Part shown: piece after piece, positions 40,132-62,407 of the stretch
Position numbering within the stretch: the first letter of the stretch is position 1
Layout of the letters: every line of letters starts with the position of its first letter
Origin: Cristatella mucedo
Lineage: Eukaryota; Bryozoa; Phylactolaemata; Cristatellidae
Assembly (NCBI GenBank): GCA_009760855.2
Contig: WPIO01000010.1
Location: 8,218,501 to 8,282,500 of the forward strand
Length of the DNA stretch: 64,000 nucleotides
Direction of reading: 5' to 3'
Translations under genes and position numbers: made by a program
The notes under the pieces: model-generated
The model's input: only the letters and a program-made list of their open reading frames with translations
What the model was told of the DNA's origin: nothing
Databases searched by the model: none

Positions 40132-40275
40132 CCGATTTAACAGCCTCATTTATATAGGGCAGAAGAGCCTTAACGCGTAACACCGCCACTTGCAGAGGGC
40201 AACAAAGGATCGCCCACTGCAGGACCCAAACCCAGGACCTGGGTCGTTAAGAGCGAGCACCTTACAGAGGAAAGA
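40132..40275 (-). mobile_element. SINE-1 copy (antisense)
   Basis: Minus-strand CCTGGGTTTGGGTCCTGC at the B-box position, GGGCGATCCTTTGTTGCCC and the GAGGCTGTTAAATCGGC end. Confidence 0.75.
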
Positions 40276-40424
40276 TAGCATAACTGTTACGACCGTAGCA
40301 ACATATTGGCTAAATTCATAGTAGATGACGTGCACCGACTTCGGTTAAAAAATGAAAAGCGCCTTTTAGGGTGTTGGCTCAAGCCAGTGTCGTAACTAAC
40401 ATATAATCTAATGAAAAAAGTCTT

Positions 40425-40560
40425 CATTAACACAGCGCGCTAAGAGAACTGAATGTCCATCCAAGCGCTTCATAAATGCCGCACGGCTTGAGCCGACGAC
40501 GCCGGTCGTCCAAAGTGAGCACCCCAGGACCAGCAAGCCAGGGCGGCGTGTTGCAGGCTT
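40425..40560 (-). mobile_element. SINE-2 copy (antisense)
   Basis: Minus-strand tRNA-like region with CTGGTCCTGGGGTGCTC and CGGCTCAAGCCGTGCGGC, then the LINE-A-like end GCGCTTGGATGGACATTCAG and TTCTCTTAGCGCGCTG. Confidence 0.65.
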
Positions 40561-40939
40561 GAGGATATACTCGCGGCGCTATGCAGTAGGCGCCGCGTTC
40601 TAAATTCACTCAATCAAGTAGTCCACGGATAGTCAATCGCCAAGTCTCTCTGCCAGTTCTGTCGGATCTCTCGGCAGCAATTGAGACCTGTTGTTCGCCA
40701 AGCGCTCCGTGAGCACTTATATAATGTCGCGTGGGAATCACTGCCGCACACCACTGTGCTATTTTAATTGAAATGACACACCGTGCTTTCTTTCCAGTAT
40801 ATTCATGTCAGAAAGAGGTTTAGCTCGCTCATTGTGCTGTATACATGTTTTAATATTCTTTTTACTATTCTTGTCTTAGTGGGAGATTTCACAGACATGA
40901 TGTCAACGGGCAACAATCATTCCATATGCCTTTTACGTA

Positions 40940-41625
40940 AGGGGTACCAAAGAATCTGAGCTTGGCCCACTTATTTTTAAAATTTAAACTCCCTCATTAC
41001 GATGAGGTCGTCTAGTACTAGATGACATTGAGCTGTAACTGCTTTGATTTCTCTCTGCCTTCCAGCACCCGAACGCTCTTAACTCCTTTTTAGCATGAAT
41101 TGCTGACATTCACTATAGGATGACAGTGAACTTTCTCAAATTGAATGACGATAAAGCTAACTTTCTAATTATGGGTGAACCCAGAGTTACTCAGAAATTA
41201 GAAAGCCAAACTCTCAAAATGAGCTGGCCATTATATCTCCTGCAGTGTCTGCAGTCCACTTAGGTGTCATGTTACACAGTTATCTTTCACTACATGACCA
41301 CATCAGCTCCAGTAAGGCCTGCCTACTTTCAGCTATGCACAATTGCAAAAACTAATCCTCCTGGTCCGGCCAACACACGAGAAATGTTTCCCAATCGGGC
41401 TTCACAACGTCCCACCTGGTCTTCTGACTCGTCGTTTAGCTGTGCCTCTAGCCAACCTCAAAACTTTGGGAGACCGTGCAATCAGTTCGTATGTGCTAAA
41501 AGCATGGAACTCCCTCCCGACTAACGGCCCGCTCTCCCCCTAACTTGATATTCAAAAAGAAGCAAAAACCCACCTACTCCTCACAGCTTTTGCTCCGTCC
41601 GGGTGAAAAGTCCTTTTTATGCTGT
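40940..41625 (+). mobile_element. LINE-A fragment
   Basis: Sense copy starting near the reverse-transcriptase GVPQGS-like motif (GVPKNL here), then LKLNDDKANFLIMGEP and the C-terminal LGDRAISSYVLKAWNSLP. Internal deletions and stops are present; the tail is lost. Confidence 0.8.
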
Positions 41626-42014
41626 GACAGGTGTATGTATTCCGTCGAACAGAAAAATCAGATACTTTATTTCCTTTTCGACAGCAGGCTCAAATGTTCA
41701 GCAGCAAGCCATTTCCTGCTACTACATGCCTACCGCCAAGGAGGCTGCACCGATAGGGAGACAGGCGAAATTTTAATGAGCTATATAAAAAAAAGCCAGT
41801 TCACCAGCTTAGAACACAAGTCTAGCTAAGTCGGCGGCACATCAACTTCCTCATCATCGGTAAAGCTGAAGCTAAGACCTTCTCGGTGTTGTTTCCGAAT
41901 CTTCTAGCATTGCATAGGTTCCTATGCTCAGTAGTTGCGCATGTAAAACAATGTCAGCATGCAACTGGTGACTTGCAAGCTCATGGCCTTGCTGAAAGGT
42001 CACAGGCAGCCATA

Positions 42015-53649
<11,635 letters not shown>

Positions 53650-53865
53650 CCGTTCGAAGCGCTACGACCCAGTCACGTGTATGTGCAGCAGAGTGTCAAA
53701 GCAGGAGGCCCGCGGTCGTTAGCTGCACTCAGCGGCGGGTAATGGTCAAGTGGGCTCGCTCTCCCGCGCCGGGTTTAAGTCCGTAGACGAAACCGGAGGT
53801 TATTATCCCCCTCGTAGGCCTGTAGGCCTTCCAGCGGTGTGCTGTCGGTCGCCGGTGAGCTTGAA
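53650..53865. promoter_or_regulatory. Bidirectional HDDC2/MRPS28 promoter region with E-box
   Basis: The two start codons are divergent and 216 bp apart, so both 5' UTRs and core promoters must lie here or overlap. No TATA box is seen. A CACGTG E-box in the context GTCACGTG sits at 53674-53679, a site type bound by USF/MITF-like factors. The transcription start sites are not visible from sequence. Confidence 0.7.
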
Positions 53866-54305
53866 ATGCTGTACGGTCTCGTTGCGCGTTTTTCCGGCTT
53901 TCTGGTCCGGTCTCCCAGTGCAGGGGGACGTGTGCTCCGGTTGCGCGGAGCCAAACTGTCGAGCGAGAGCTCAAGTGCGCTGGTGACTGGCGGCGCATCG
54001 GATCAGGGGCGCGGCGCGGCGGAGCCACCGGCAGCGGCCGCCGGCGCCAATGCCGCCAACGAGGTAGCGGGTTTTGTGAAGGCAATTAGCAAGTTGAAGC
54101 GTGCCCTGGCCGCCAGCGAAGAGGAAGCCAAACCGAAAGACGAGGACTTCGCCACCATGCTTCGCGGGTCCAAGCTCATGCAGATTGGAGACCCAGAAGG
54201 TCGCCTAGTCGTGGGGACAATAATCCGAGTCGTCAACGACGATTTGTACGTCGACTTCGGCGGCAAATTTCATTGCGTCTGCCCAAGACCGGAAACCAAC
54301 GCCGA
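53866..54305 (+). CDS. MRPS28: MRPS28 exon 1
   Basis: Presequence, Ala-rich linker, predicted helix ([20 protein letters not shown]) and most of the OB-fold ending at PETNAE. Without splicing the frame runs into an unrelated sequence and stops at 54441. The donor splits a Glu codon after GA. Confidence 0.95.
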
Positions 54306-54572
54306 GTACGTACTGGCCGTGCCTCCGCTACCCGCGGCATCTTCGCCGCGGCTGCCGTACCGCGTGCCGCACCGGTCCGCGCCCTCGCACGATGCTCCTT
54401 TATTCCCAGGGCGTACCAGAGAGGCGTTCGAGTGCGGCTGAGAATAAAAGATCTCGAGTTAACCGCACGTTTCATGGGTACCAGCAAGGATATGACCCTG
54501 CTGGAGGCTGACGCCAAGCTGCTCGGTCTAGAGAGGGAGCCGAGGAGCGCTAGGAGCCGCTCCGAGAACTAG
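53866..54572 (+). CDS. MRPS28: Mitochondrial small ribosomal subunit protein MRPS28 (bS1m)
   Basis: Component of the mitochondrial 28S subunit, an S1-type OB-fold protein. Join of 53866-54305 and 54410-54572; 200 residues against 187 in human. The N-terminus ([20 protein letters not shown]) is basic and hydroxylated, fitting a mitochondrial presequence. The conserved core [14 protein letters not shown], then [13 protein letters not shown], aligns with human [27 protein letters not shown]. After the 104-bp intron (GA|GTACGT ... TTCCCAG|G) the protein continues [20 protein letters not shown] and [12 protein letters not shown]. The ATG at 53866 is the first in this frame. AATAAA at 54816-54821 is a likely poly(A) signal. 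Confidence 0.96.
54410..54572 (+). CDS. MRPS28: MRPS28 exon 2
   Basis: Begins after TTTATTCCCAG. The first G completes Glu, then [20 protein letters not shown] follows, and the protein ends [12 protein letters not shown]. It matches the C-terminal third of human MRPS28. Confidence 0.95.
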
Positions 54573-54815
54573 GCTCCGAGACTCTTTTCGTTAACGTTTC
54601 GTCCGGCGCAAGCGATCGGCCGTGCATGCAAAGTGCCGCGATCTGACGCAGCGTGCTCCCGATCATGGATGTCGGGAAGTGAACCTCTCGGTCAAGGCAG
54701 GGGGTGTCGGCAGTCACCTTTTGGTGTCGCAGCGCCGTCCTCTGAGTTGCTTCTCTATGCGTGTGCTCTCCTATGGAAGTGGCTTTAGCGCGTAGCTAGC
54801 TAGTCTAGCGACGCG

Positions 54816-54821
54816 AATAAA
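54816..54821 (+). terminator. Putative MRPS28 poly(A) signal AATAAA
   Basis: Canonical hexamer 244 bp after the MRPS28 stop codon, followed by T-rich sequence (CTTTTTCGG). Confidence 0.65.
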
Positions 54822-56259
54822 CTTTTTCGGCTACCGAGTCATCTGTTTACTGGCGCACATATCTCAAGACCCCGGCGAAAGGTACCGTGGAAGCAGGCAG
54901 TGAATTCTCATCCCCTCTTGACTTGTGGCCACGGTGGTGCATCCTCATACCCTCTTGACATATGCCCATCTGTCGAGTGATGTGCATCTAGCAGATGACA
55001 TAATAATTTCGAACGAATTGCCAATGTGAGACTGGGGGGGGGGCTCCTTAGCTGCATCAATTGTTGATAAAGCTATAAATCAATGTATTACCACTCCGTG
55101 GGAGACCAGCCAGTCCAGCTCTGACGTAGGGGTCGTCGATTCATTTTATTATCTCGTTATGCTTGCTCGTGTTCATTTTCGTTGTAATTGCAAACTCTCG
55201 TTTAATTGTGTGGCCTGCATTTTGTTCTGCATTTATGGGTGCGGAATGCATTTGTGCAGCAGATAAGAACGTGCATCTGGTCGGCATGTAGAGCAACTGC
55301 AGCAGCAGCAGCAGGGGGCATATTGCTTACTGACGCTTTCATATTGGGTTGTTATTTGTGTGCTCTCGTGTGCTTGTCACTACTAAGAGCTAGTGAAGTG
55401 AAGGTCATCACTGAATGACGGCACTAGATGACTAGATGTCCTGCAGAGAGTGGACAGGCAGGCTCGGTTTGTACCTCTATAAATTGATTGCCTAGTTCAA
55501 TCGCATATCAATTTCTTACACACATTGTAAATAGTTCAAGAACACCGAAAGCCGTGAAATCCGGGCCTCTGTAGCTGGAGGTCATGCTGAAGTTTCGACA
55601 CTGATAATCGAAAGCACAACCCAATTCTGATGCTAGTGAATGATTTCATCGTCGTGTTGCTCGACATAACGATGATCCCGAGTGCCGGCAATGCAGCAAA
55701 TTCTAGATCGTAGTACTTTGGTATCGAATCAGGCCGAATACAAGACTGTCTTTCAGTAGCTTGGTACCGCAGCCAGACAGTCCTCGTGAATTTTCCGTAC
55801 CAAAGAGAGACTGTAATACCTCTTTTCAATGCTGTAGTTGTTTCAGGCCAATGCAGCCAGGGGGTTTCCTGCAAACCGGATCTCATTGAAAACGTTAGCC
55901 GTCAGTTGAGATGTGCACCTACCAATCCAGTGAGTTTCAGCTACACTGCCAGATAACTTTAAATGAACGTGCAAGTGTTTACCTTATATTGATGCTTTGA
56001 AGCTCACTTGGGCTGAGATAGCGTGGGCTTACCAAACTGAACTGCAACTTTTTTAGCTTTGATCTATCCTGCTTGCTTTTTATTTTGAATGAGGTAGGTC
56101 CCATATTAGCCACATGGTGCACTGTAGTGCCTGCCATGCATCACAGTGATATAGCTTGTTAAAAAAGTTGTTAATCTTAAAATTATGTAACATTACATTA
56201 TATAATTGTATATTTACAGTTGTACATGTATTACATCTACAACTATATATACTGTAAGA

Positions 56260-56660
56260 TATCTAACGAAGGGTCATTTTGGCAGGACATCTGATTCCGG
56301 GAGAGGCTACAGGAGATATTCTGGTAGAGCCAATTTAGGGGATTATGCTTTCCAGTTTATCAGTATATGGGTAGTACTTAGTTTGCTCGTAAGCTAAGTT
56401 GTATCGTCATTCCATTTGAGAAAGTTTGCTGCCATCTAAGAGTGTCGATGTCAGTAATACAAGCAGCAAGGCAGCTAAGCAAGGTTTGCTGTGCTGGAAT
56501 GCTGGGAGGGATCAAATCATAGGTATAGCTGTGTCATCGGCATAGAGATGAAAGCCTAGATTCTGGTTTGCAATTACTTTGGCAAGAGGCCAAAATATAC
56601 TGTATCTGGTCGACCTACAGTATAAATTGTTAATAGAAGTGGACTTACAATGGATCCTTC
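56260..56660 (-). mobile_element. LINE-A interior fragment (antisense)
   Basis: Minus-strand match to the segment around the LNDDKTNLLIMG-like region of other copies (CATCGGCATAGAGATGAAAG, TTTGCTGCCATCTAAGAGTG). It has no 3' tail. Confidence 0.7.
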
Positions 56661-57589
56661 CGGCAGGCTATACTTCCAAAGGTTGATTTGTCAGGGGTCA
56701 ACGTCCAAATACCGCAGTAATTTTTTTAAGGTCTATTACAGAGCGGCATCCAATCTTTCTTGAGGTGTCCTAAAAACCACATGCTCCGAAACTACATAGC
56801 ACCCAGCGTTTTAGCAGCAAAAGGATGCTCATGGCGGTTGCCGAGTCAGCACTTTTCTACCCTGCCCTAAGCCCTCATAGCTGCTTTTTACAACAAAGGT
56901 GGGGGTGCTCGATCGAATAAGGTCGGTCGCTGCACTGACGGAACACAGGCTAACCTACCACAGAACACGATTGAACACTCTGCAAAGAAACGCTCAAGAC
57001 TTTGCTGTTCACCCCTCATTGCATTAGGTGGCTCTGTGCTTCCTGCTTTACAACCTAAGTGACCGCTTATCGGTTTTTGGGTTTCCAGGAGTATATGTTT
57101 CCATTTGCTCAAATTTGGACATAGAAAGCAGTATTGTGAATAACCCTAATTACATTTGCACAGCAAATTGATTTGCAGGCTGAGGTATGATAGTCTGCCA
57201 TGGGTCCGGGCAAACTTGTTAGGTCAAGGACAAAGCCAATCGATGGCCCTAGGGAACAGTTTGCATTAAAGTCAAAGGACGTCTAATAATCAGGACGGCA
57301 TGACTCGACGGGCATGAGAAAGCACGTGAACATCTGGCACACATCCCGCGCCAAATGCAATGGGCTAAGAGATTGACCACACTTTATTTGGTTACACACC
57401 CTCAATCTGTAAGCACAGTTACTCTAGAATTCACGGTTAAGCAGCACACATCAAGTGTGGGACAGCATTAGGAAAAACTGCTGTCTGACTGTGCCGTGTA
57501 AAATAACTATAAAATGAAATGTCACGTAGGCGAACAAGGTTGGGTGCTGCATTTCCACCATGTGATTTTGCATAGCACATTTTTCTCGT

Positions 57590-57735
57590 TAACGATGAGG
57601 CTTCACGACCCAAGTCATGAGTTCGAGTCCTGCAATGGGCGATCCTGTATTGCCAACTGCAAGCGTTGGTGATAGCCGCAAGGCTCTTTTGCTGCTATAT
57701 AGATGAGGCTGCTGATTCAGCTAACCTTTAGCAGG
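57590..57735 (+). mobile_element. SINE-1 copy
   Basis: B-box GAGTTCGAGTCCTGC, then GGGCGATCCTGTATTGCC, GTGATAGCCGCAAGGCTC and the end GAGGCTGCTGATTCAGC. The A-box end is degenerate. Confidence 0.8.
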
Positions 57736-57929
57736 GGGCGGGAGAAATTCTTTACAGTATGACGTCGGCAGAGGAAAAAGGCCAAGTCCTTGCTTGAAGG
57801 CGATATGGTCTTCTATAACCGTAGCAGGCACCTGAAGTATAGCAAAAATAAAAGCTACCGCCTTATTTACTGATACCGACCAGAAACATGCAGTTACTGA
57901 TTGATATCCATTAAAGAATCACGAATCAC

Positions 57930-59120
57930 AAGCTTAATAAGATTCGTGCTTCCTTTGCAGCAACTGTAAAGTGCCTAGAAAGATTACTATAATTAATAAG
58001 CAATAAATTGTAAATAAAACATTTAAAAAAACACTTAAGAGAACAGAACCTCTTTCATGGCACTTTACATTAGCTGGAAAGGAAGCATGCCAATAGATTA
58101 GTGAGTGATACCACGTACAATTTCCACACCCATCGGCACATACAGGAAACTCACATGGAGCAAATACTGCGAGGAACATATGCATTTTAGCTTATTCTAA
58201 AATGTTTGAATGTCGTAATGTCAGTCAGTAGTGTGCATGCATAGAACTAAAGGTACAGTTTCCAAAGGATTTAGTTAGAGGAACAGCTGAACGACTCGAG
58301 TCAAAAGAGCAGGCTGGGCAGTATACTGCAAAGCCAGATTAGCCAGTATTGTAAGGTGCAAAGGATTGTGCCTGATTAACAGATACTTCAGAGAGGTAGG
58401 CTGGAGCAAGATGATGAATGAATCTAACTAAAAAGGGGTGACAGAACTTAGATATCGATATGCTAAATGATGGAGAGCCAGTGAAGGTCGACATGACATG
58501 TTACAACATAGTCGTGATGTTCATGAAAGGCCAGCCTAGCCGCTGAGTTGTGCACGAACTGTAAGCATACTATTGTACAAGCAGCAAGGTTTGCAAGTGA
58601 AGTCTAGAATGTAACAATGCATAGACCAGATTGGCCGTGGTATCCTTAGCTAAGCAAGCTCAAATGTTTGCAGCATTATGAAGCTGAAAGTGCGCAGACC
58701 TGCCTGTGAAGCTGATGTGGTCATCTGGTAAACGGCTATGTTGGAACTGAAGTCCCAGATTTTATGCAGAAGCCATGGGATATACGCGCGACGCCGAGCC
58801 GATTTTGGAGAGTTAGGCTTTCCAGTTTCAGAATGACAATACGTTTGTCTACAACTATTACATTGGTCTAATCGTCGTTGAATTCGAGAAATTGTGTTGC
58901 GATCAAAGTGCGACTGTCAGTAATGAAATATGCTGCAACGAACTTGGATAGGTTGAAGTATTGAAAGGCTGAGAGGAGTCACAGCACAAGACCTGCTGTT
59001 TGGTCTACATAAAAATGAAAGCATAGATTGTGTTAGGATATAGCATTGGCACGAGGGAGAAAATACATACTGAAAAGCTGTGGACCTACAACCGATTTCT
59101 AGGTTGAATCATACTATAAA
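57930..59120 (-). mobile_element. LINE-A fragment (antisense)
   Basis: Starts with a short plus-strand tail piece at about 57945-57985, then the antisense element: 3' end (AGAGAACAGAACCTCTTTCA, GGCACTTTACATTAGCT) and degraded coding region to about 59120 including a TAAAAATGAAAGCATAGATT match. Confidence 0.75.
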
Positions 59121-59439
59121 GGATCGCCGTATGGCCTTTAGCAGTTTCTGTGCCTTTGACAGGACCTTGAGAAAGCTGTACTTCTTGGTTAAATACCCAC
59201 CTGGCAGGCACAGTGGCCAATTTGCCTCAATGGGGATAACAAATTAAAATAAGTAAGTAGCACTAGCATTTCACCCGTTCCCCAATAAAAATCATCAATG
59301 TTATATTAATATGCATTTTTTAGCCCTATTTTCACCATTTTAGTGAAGGCAAATCTCAGGATACCTAAAAGCACTTCTGACTATCCAAGGTCATGCCAGG
59401 CGTGTGTAGGCAGTTTCTGTACCTGTTTTATTTTTTTAT

Positions 59440-60255
59440 ACCTTTTTTATACGCTGGTCATCCAACTGGTGCAAAACTCGGCAACTAGTCTTCTTTGTCG
59501 TGAGCATTGCAGTTGCCATATCACATCACTTCTCGCCGACTTGCAATGACTTCCAATCAAGCAGTGTATCGAATTCAAGGTTCTCTCATGTTTAGGTCTC
59601 TCCATTCTCTGGTTCCAGCCTGCCGATCACAACTACTCCATCACCAGGCTAGGCAGCGTACCACCAGCTTTTCTGACAAACTGTTTACCGTTGCCTCGAA
59701 CCAACTTCAAATCCTTTCGAGACCATGCCTTTAGTTTGCATGCTGTAATGGCTCACTAGGTAAGGCGGTTGCTTTTCACGACCTCGGCCCCAAGGTTGTG
59801 GGTTCGAATCTTGGGGTGGGCGATCCTTTATCCCCACTACAAACAGTGGTGATAGCCGTCAAGGCTCCTCTGTCGCTAAACAAAAAGAGGCTGTTAAATC
59901 AGATAGTATTTTTATTTTTAATGCTCCAAAAGCCTGGACCTCACTCCCGACTTGCATTACTACATCTCCTGAGTTAACCACATTTAAAAGAAACTAAAAA
60001 CTCACCTGTTTCTCACAGCAATAGATGGACCTGTATGGTTAGTTCCTTGTGTGCTTATCAGTGCTGACACTGTGCATGTCACCACTAACCACATTTACAT
60101 GTTGACACTGCCCATGTTACCTCTAACCATATTATGCTTGTTGACACTGTTTATGTTACCACTAGTCATTTCATAATGCTTCCTTTACAGCATAAGTAGA
60201 GTGCCTAGAAAGAGATTAAATACTCTTAAGGGTGCTATACAAATGTATTATTATT
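59440..60255 (+). mobile_element. LINE-A copy interrupted by SINE-1
   Basis: Sense remnants of VQNSATSLLCREHCSCHIT and SLLADLQ, then after the SINE CCAAAAGCCTGGACCTCACT and the non-coding 3' end with GCTATACAAATGTATTATTA. The coding part is short and frame-broken. Confidence 0.85.
59745..59920 (+). mobile_element. SINE-1, full-length, nested in LINE-A, TSD ATGCT
   Basis: Starts GTAATGGCTCACTAGGTAAG (A-box-like), B-box GTGGGTTCGAATCTTG, body GTGATAGCCGTCAAGGCTCC, end GAGGCTGTTAAATCAG and a T-rich tail. ATGCT at 59740-59744 is repeated at 59921-59925. Removing the insert restores the LINE string GCATGCTCCAAAAGCCTGG. Confidence 0.93.
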
Positions 60256-60377
60256 ATCATCATTATGACCAGAAAATTGTACGTTTATTTCCATCAGCAT
60301 GACACAAGTCATGTAAATAATTCTTGCAGTCAAGCTTAACCAGTTATCTGAGTTGCTCCCCATCTTAACCTATCGTG

Positions 60378-60530
60378 CTGGTTAGACCCAGTGGTTAATT
60401 CGCCTCGAACTCAGGTCAAGGTGAATGTATTTTGATTACCGAGGTCGTGGACTCGAACCCAGTGGCATGTGTCAAGTGCCTGAATACACATTAAGTTCTC
60501 TTAGGACGCTATATAAAAAATTATATTTTA
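60378..60530 (+). mobile_element. SINE-2 copy, full-length
   Basis: Head GTGCTGGTTAGACCCAGTGG with TTAATTCGCC (A-box-like) and GAGGTCGTGGACTCGAACCC (B-box). The 3' part GTGCCTGAATACACATTAAG, then TTCTCTTAGGACGCTATATA, resembles the LINE-A end. AT-rich tail. Confidence 0.85.
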
Positions 60531-61039
60531 TATATACCGTGTTTTTTCTACCTCAGTGCTACTCTAAGCTTGCACTGGTCTTGCATAATATGATAACAAT
60601 TTGAAGACAATACGTCAGTGCCCGGCACGCACCTATGAACAGACTTGGCCAAATCATGCCTTTGCGATTCTCTGCAACTTGCTACCATATTGAGGGTGGA
60701 TCCGTAAAGGTCCAGGTCCAACCTTCAGGAAAACCAAGCCACACTACTAATGCCAAAGATACGATAAGTATGGATTGCTACCGGCAGATGCTAAATCTTG
60801 ACCTTGGCATAAGTACCAAGGTCAGTTGAGGCTACCTCAAATTTGTTTTGGCTGCTTTAAACTTTGCAAGTATTATAAATTTCAAAACCATTTTGTGAAA
60901 ATTAAAAATCAAGTGACGATTTTCATACACAAATCGCCAGGCTTGGTACGACATTAAAACAAAAAATTGCAAGAACCGGCATACACTTTATAGTTTTTGT
61001 GTGGGCGTAAATGTGTGCATGTATGCATACATGCATGCG

Positions 61040-61192
<153 letters not shown>

Positions 61193-61324
61193 CCAGTGGT
61201 TTATCATTACTAAGTCTGATAATGAATAGTGTTCTGATAATTGAAGCACCACTTTGTAGTTCTCATACACAAAACTGGTTCAAAATAGACTTAGTATGCC
61301 ATGATTCTAGCAGTCCTGGATCAT

Positions 61325-61525
61325 AGCCCTGAGGGTAAGGTGCTGGCATATTACGATCCAGGTCATGGGTTCAAGTTTTGTAGCAGGCAATCCCTTATTG
61401 CCCACTGTAAGCTGAGGGATAATAACTGCCAACGATACTGATTCTAATTCTGCTTCTAATTGTACTGACACAGTATATTCATGAGGCTGTTGAATCGACT
61501 GACCTTTGCTTTTTAGTTTTATTAT
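61325..61525 (+). mobile_element. SINE-1 copy, diverged
   Basis: A-box-like CCCTGAGGGTAAGGTGCTGG, B-box-like ATGGGTTCAAGTTTTG, GGCAATCCCTTATTGCCC and the end GAGGCTGTTGAATCGACTGA. An internal ATTCTAATTCTGCTTC expansion makes it longer than the other copies. Confidence 0.75.
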
Positions 61526-62305
61526 TTATATCCTTTGCACGGCAGCCTCTCGTTTGCTACTCTGCATAGATAATGCAGGGCCAACAGCAGAGAGCGGATG
61601 CGTTGCCCCTTTCATAGCCAAGTATGCAGACGGCTGAAGGGCGTAGCAGGCGGCCCTGCTTCTGACATGCTTCTTCTGCACAGGACTAGGTGGTTTTACA
61701 GCTTCATAAACCTTTCTTGGCTGCAGCTTGATGCTATGCTCCCATTGGCCAATGCAGATACTAGCGTCTCAAGCAGTATCAAGTGATGCTTTATAAATAA
61801 TACAAATATATGGTGGCTGCCCAAAATTACCCCAGGAGTCGTCTCCAGAGCTGTGGCTCCGAAATGTTAAGTGCAGCAGAAGCAGCAGCAGCATGAGAGC
61901 TTGGTCCAAATGTGGCATAGGCATACCGAAATGAACTGGAGACGCAGTCCTACAGGATCGAGCCCAAGTGCATGCCGGATGTCGAGCTAACCTGCACGAC
62001 CTTCTGCATCCAAGTGATAGCCAAATTCAAGGTTCTTGGTCGATTGCTGGGCGTGCATCTGGTGCACAGCGGAACTGCCGGCTGGCAGGTGCCTTGCTCG
62101 GGCTGCTAAACCTTCCCCCCTCTCTTCCAGAGTGTCAAGTGCTTCTGCCCACTCGAAGCTGAAGCATTGGTGCGACCGCCCAGCTACTCGGCTGGCTGGT
62201 TTTGCTTATACAGTGGCTGGAGCATGGCCACACATGTACACGCACGGGTGCTGCGGCACAATGCACACACCAATGCAAAATGCACACACCAATGTTGCCC
62301 CTCAC

Positions 62306-62407
62306 CTCGGCACAGTAGTTGTCTTGCAACACAGCCTGCTTGTGATCAAGGGCAGTGACATAGATAGCAAACTTCCGCCGGCGCGTGCCTTCCATCTGAA
62401 TATTGGC
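62306..62407 (-). CDS. IDE: IDE exon, near C-terminus
   Basis: Acceptor GGTTTCAG, donor GCCGAG|GTGAGG. It encodes ANIQMEGTRRRKFAIYVTAL and DHKQAVLQDNYCAE, aligning with DAPRRHKVSVHVLARE of human IDE. Phase 0 both sides. At least one more exon must follow. Confidence 0.85.
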
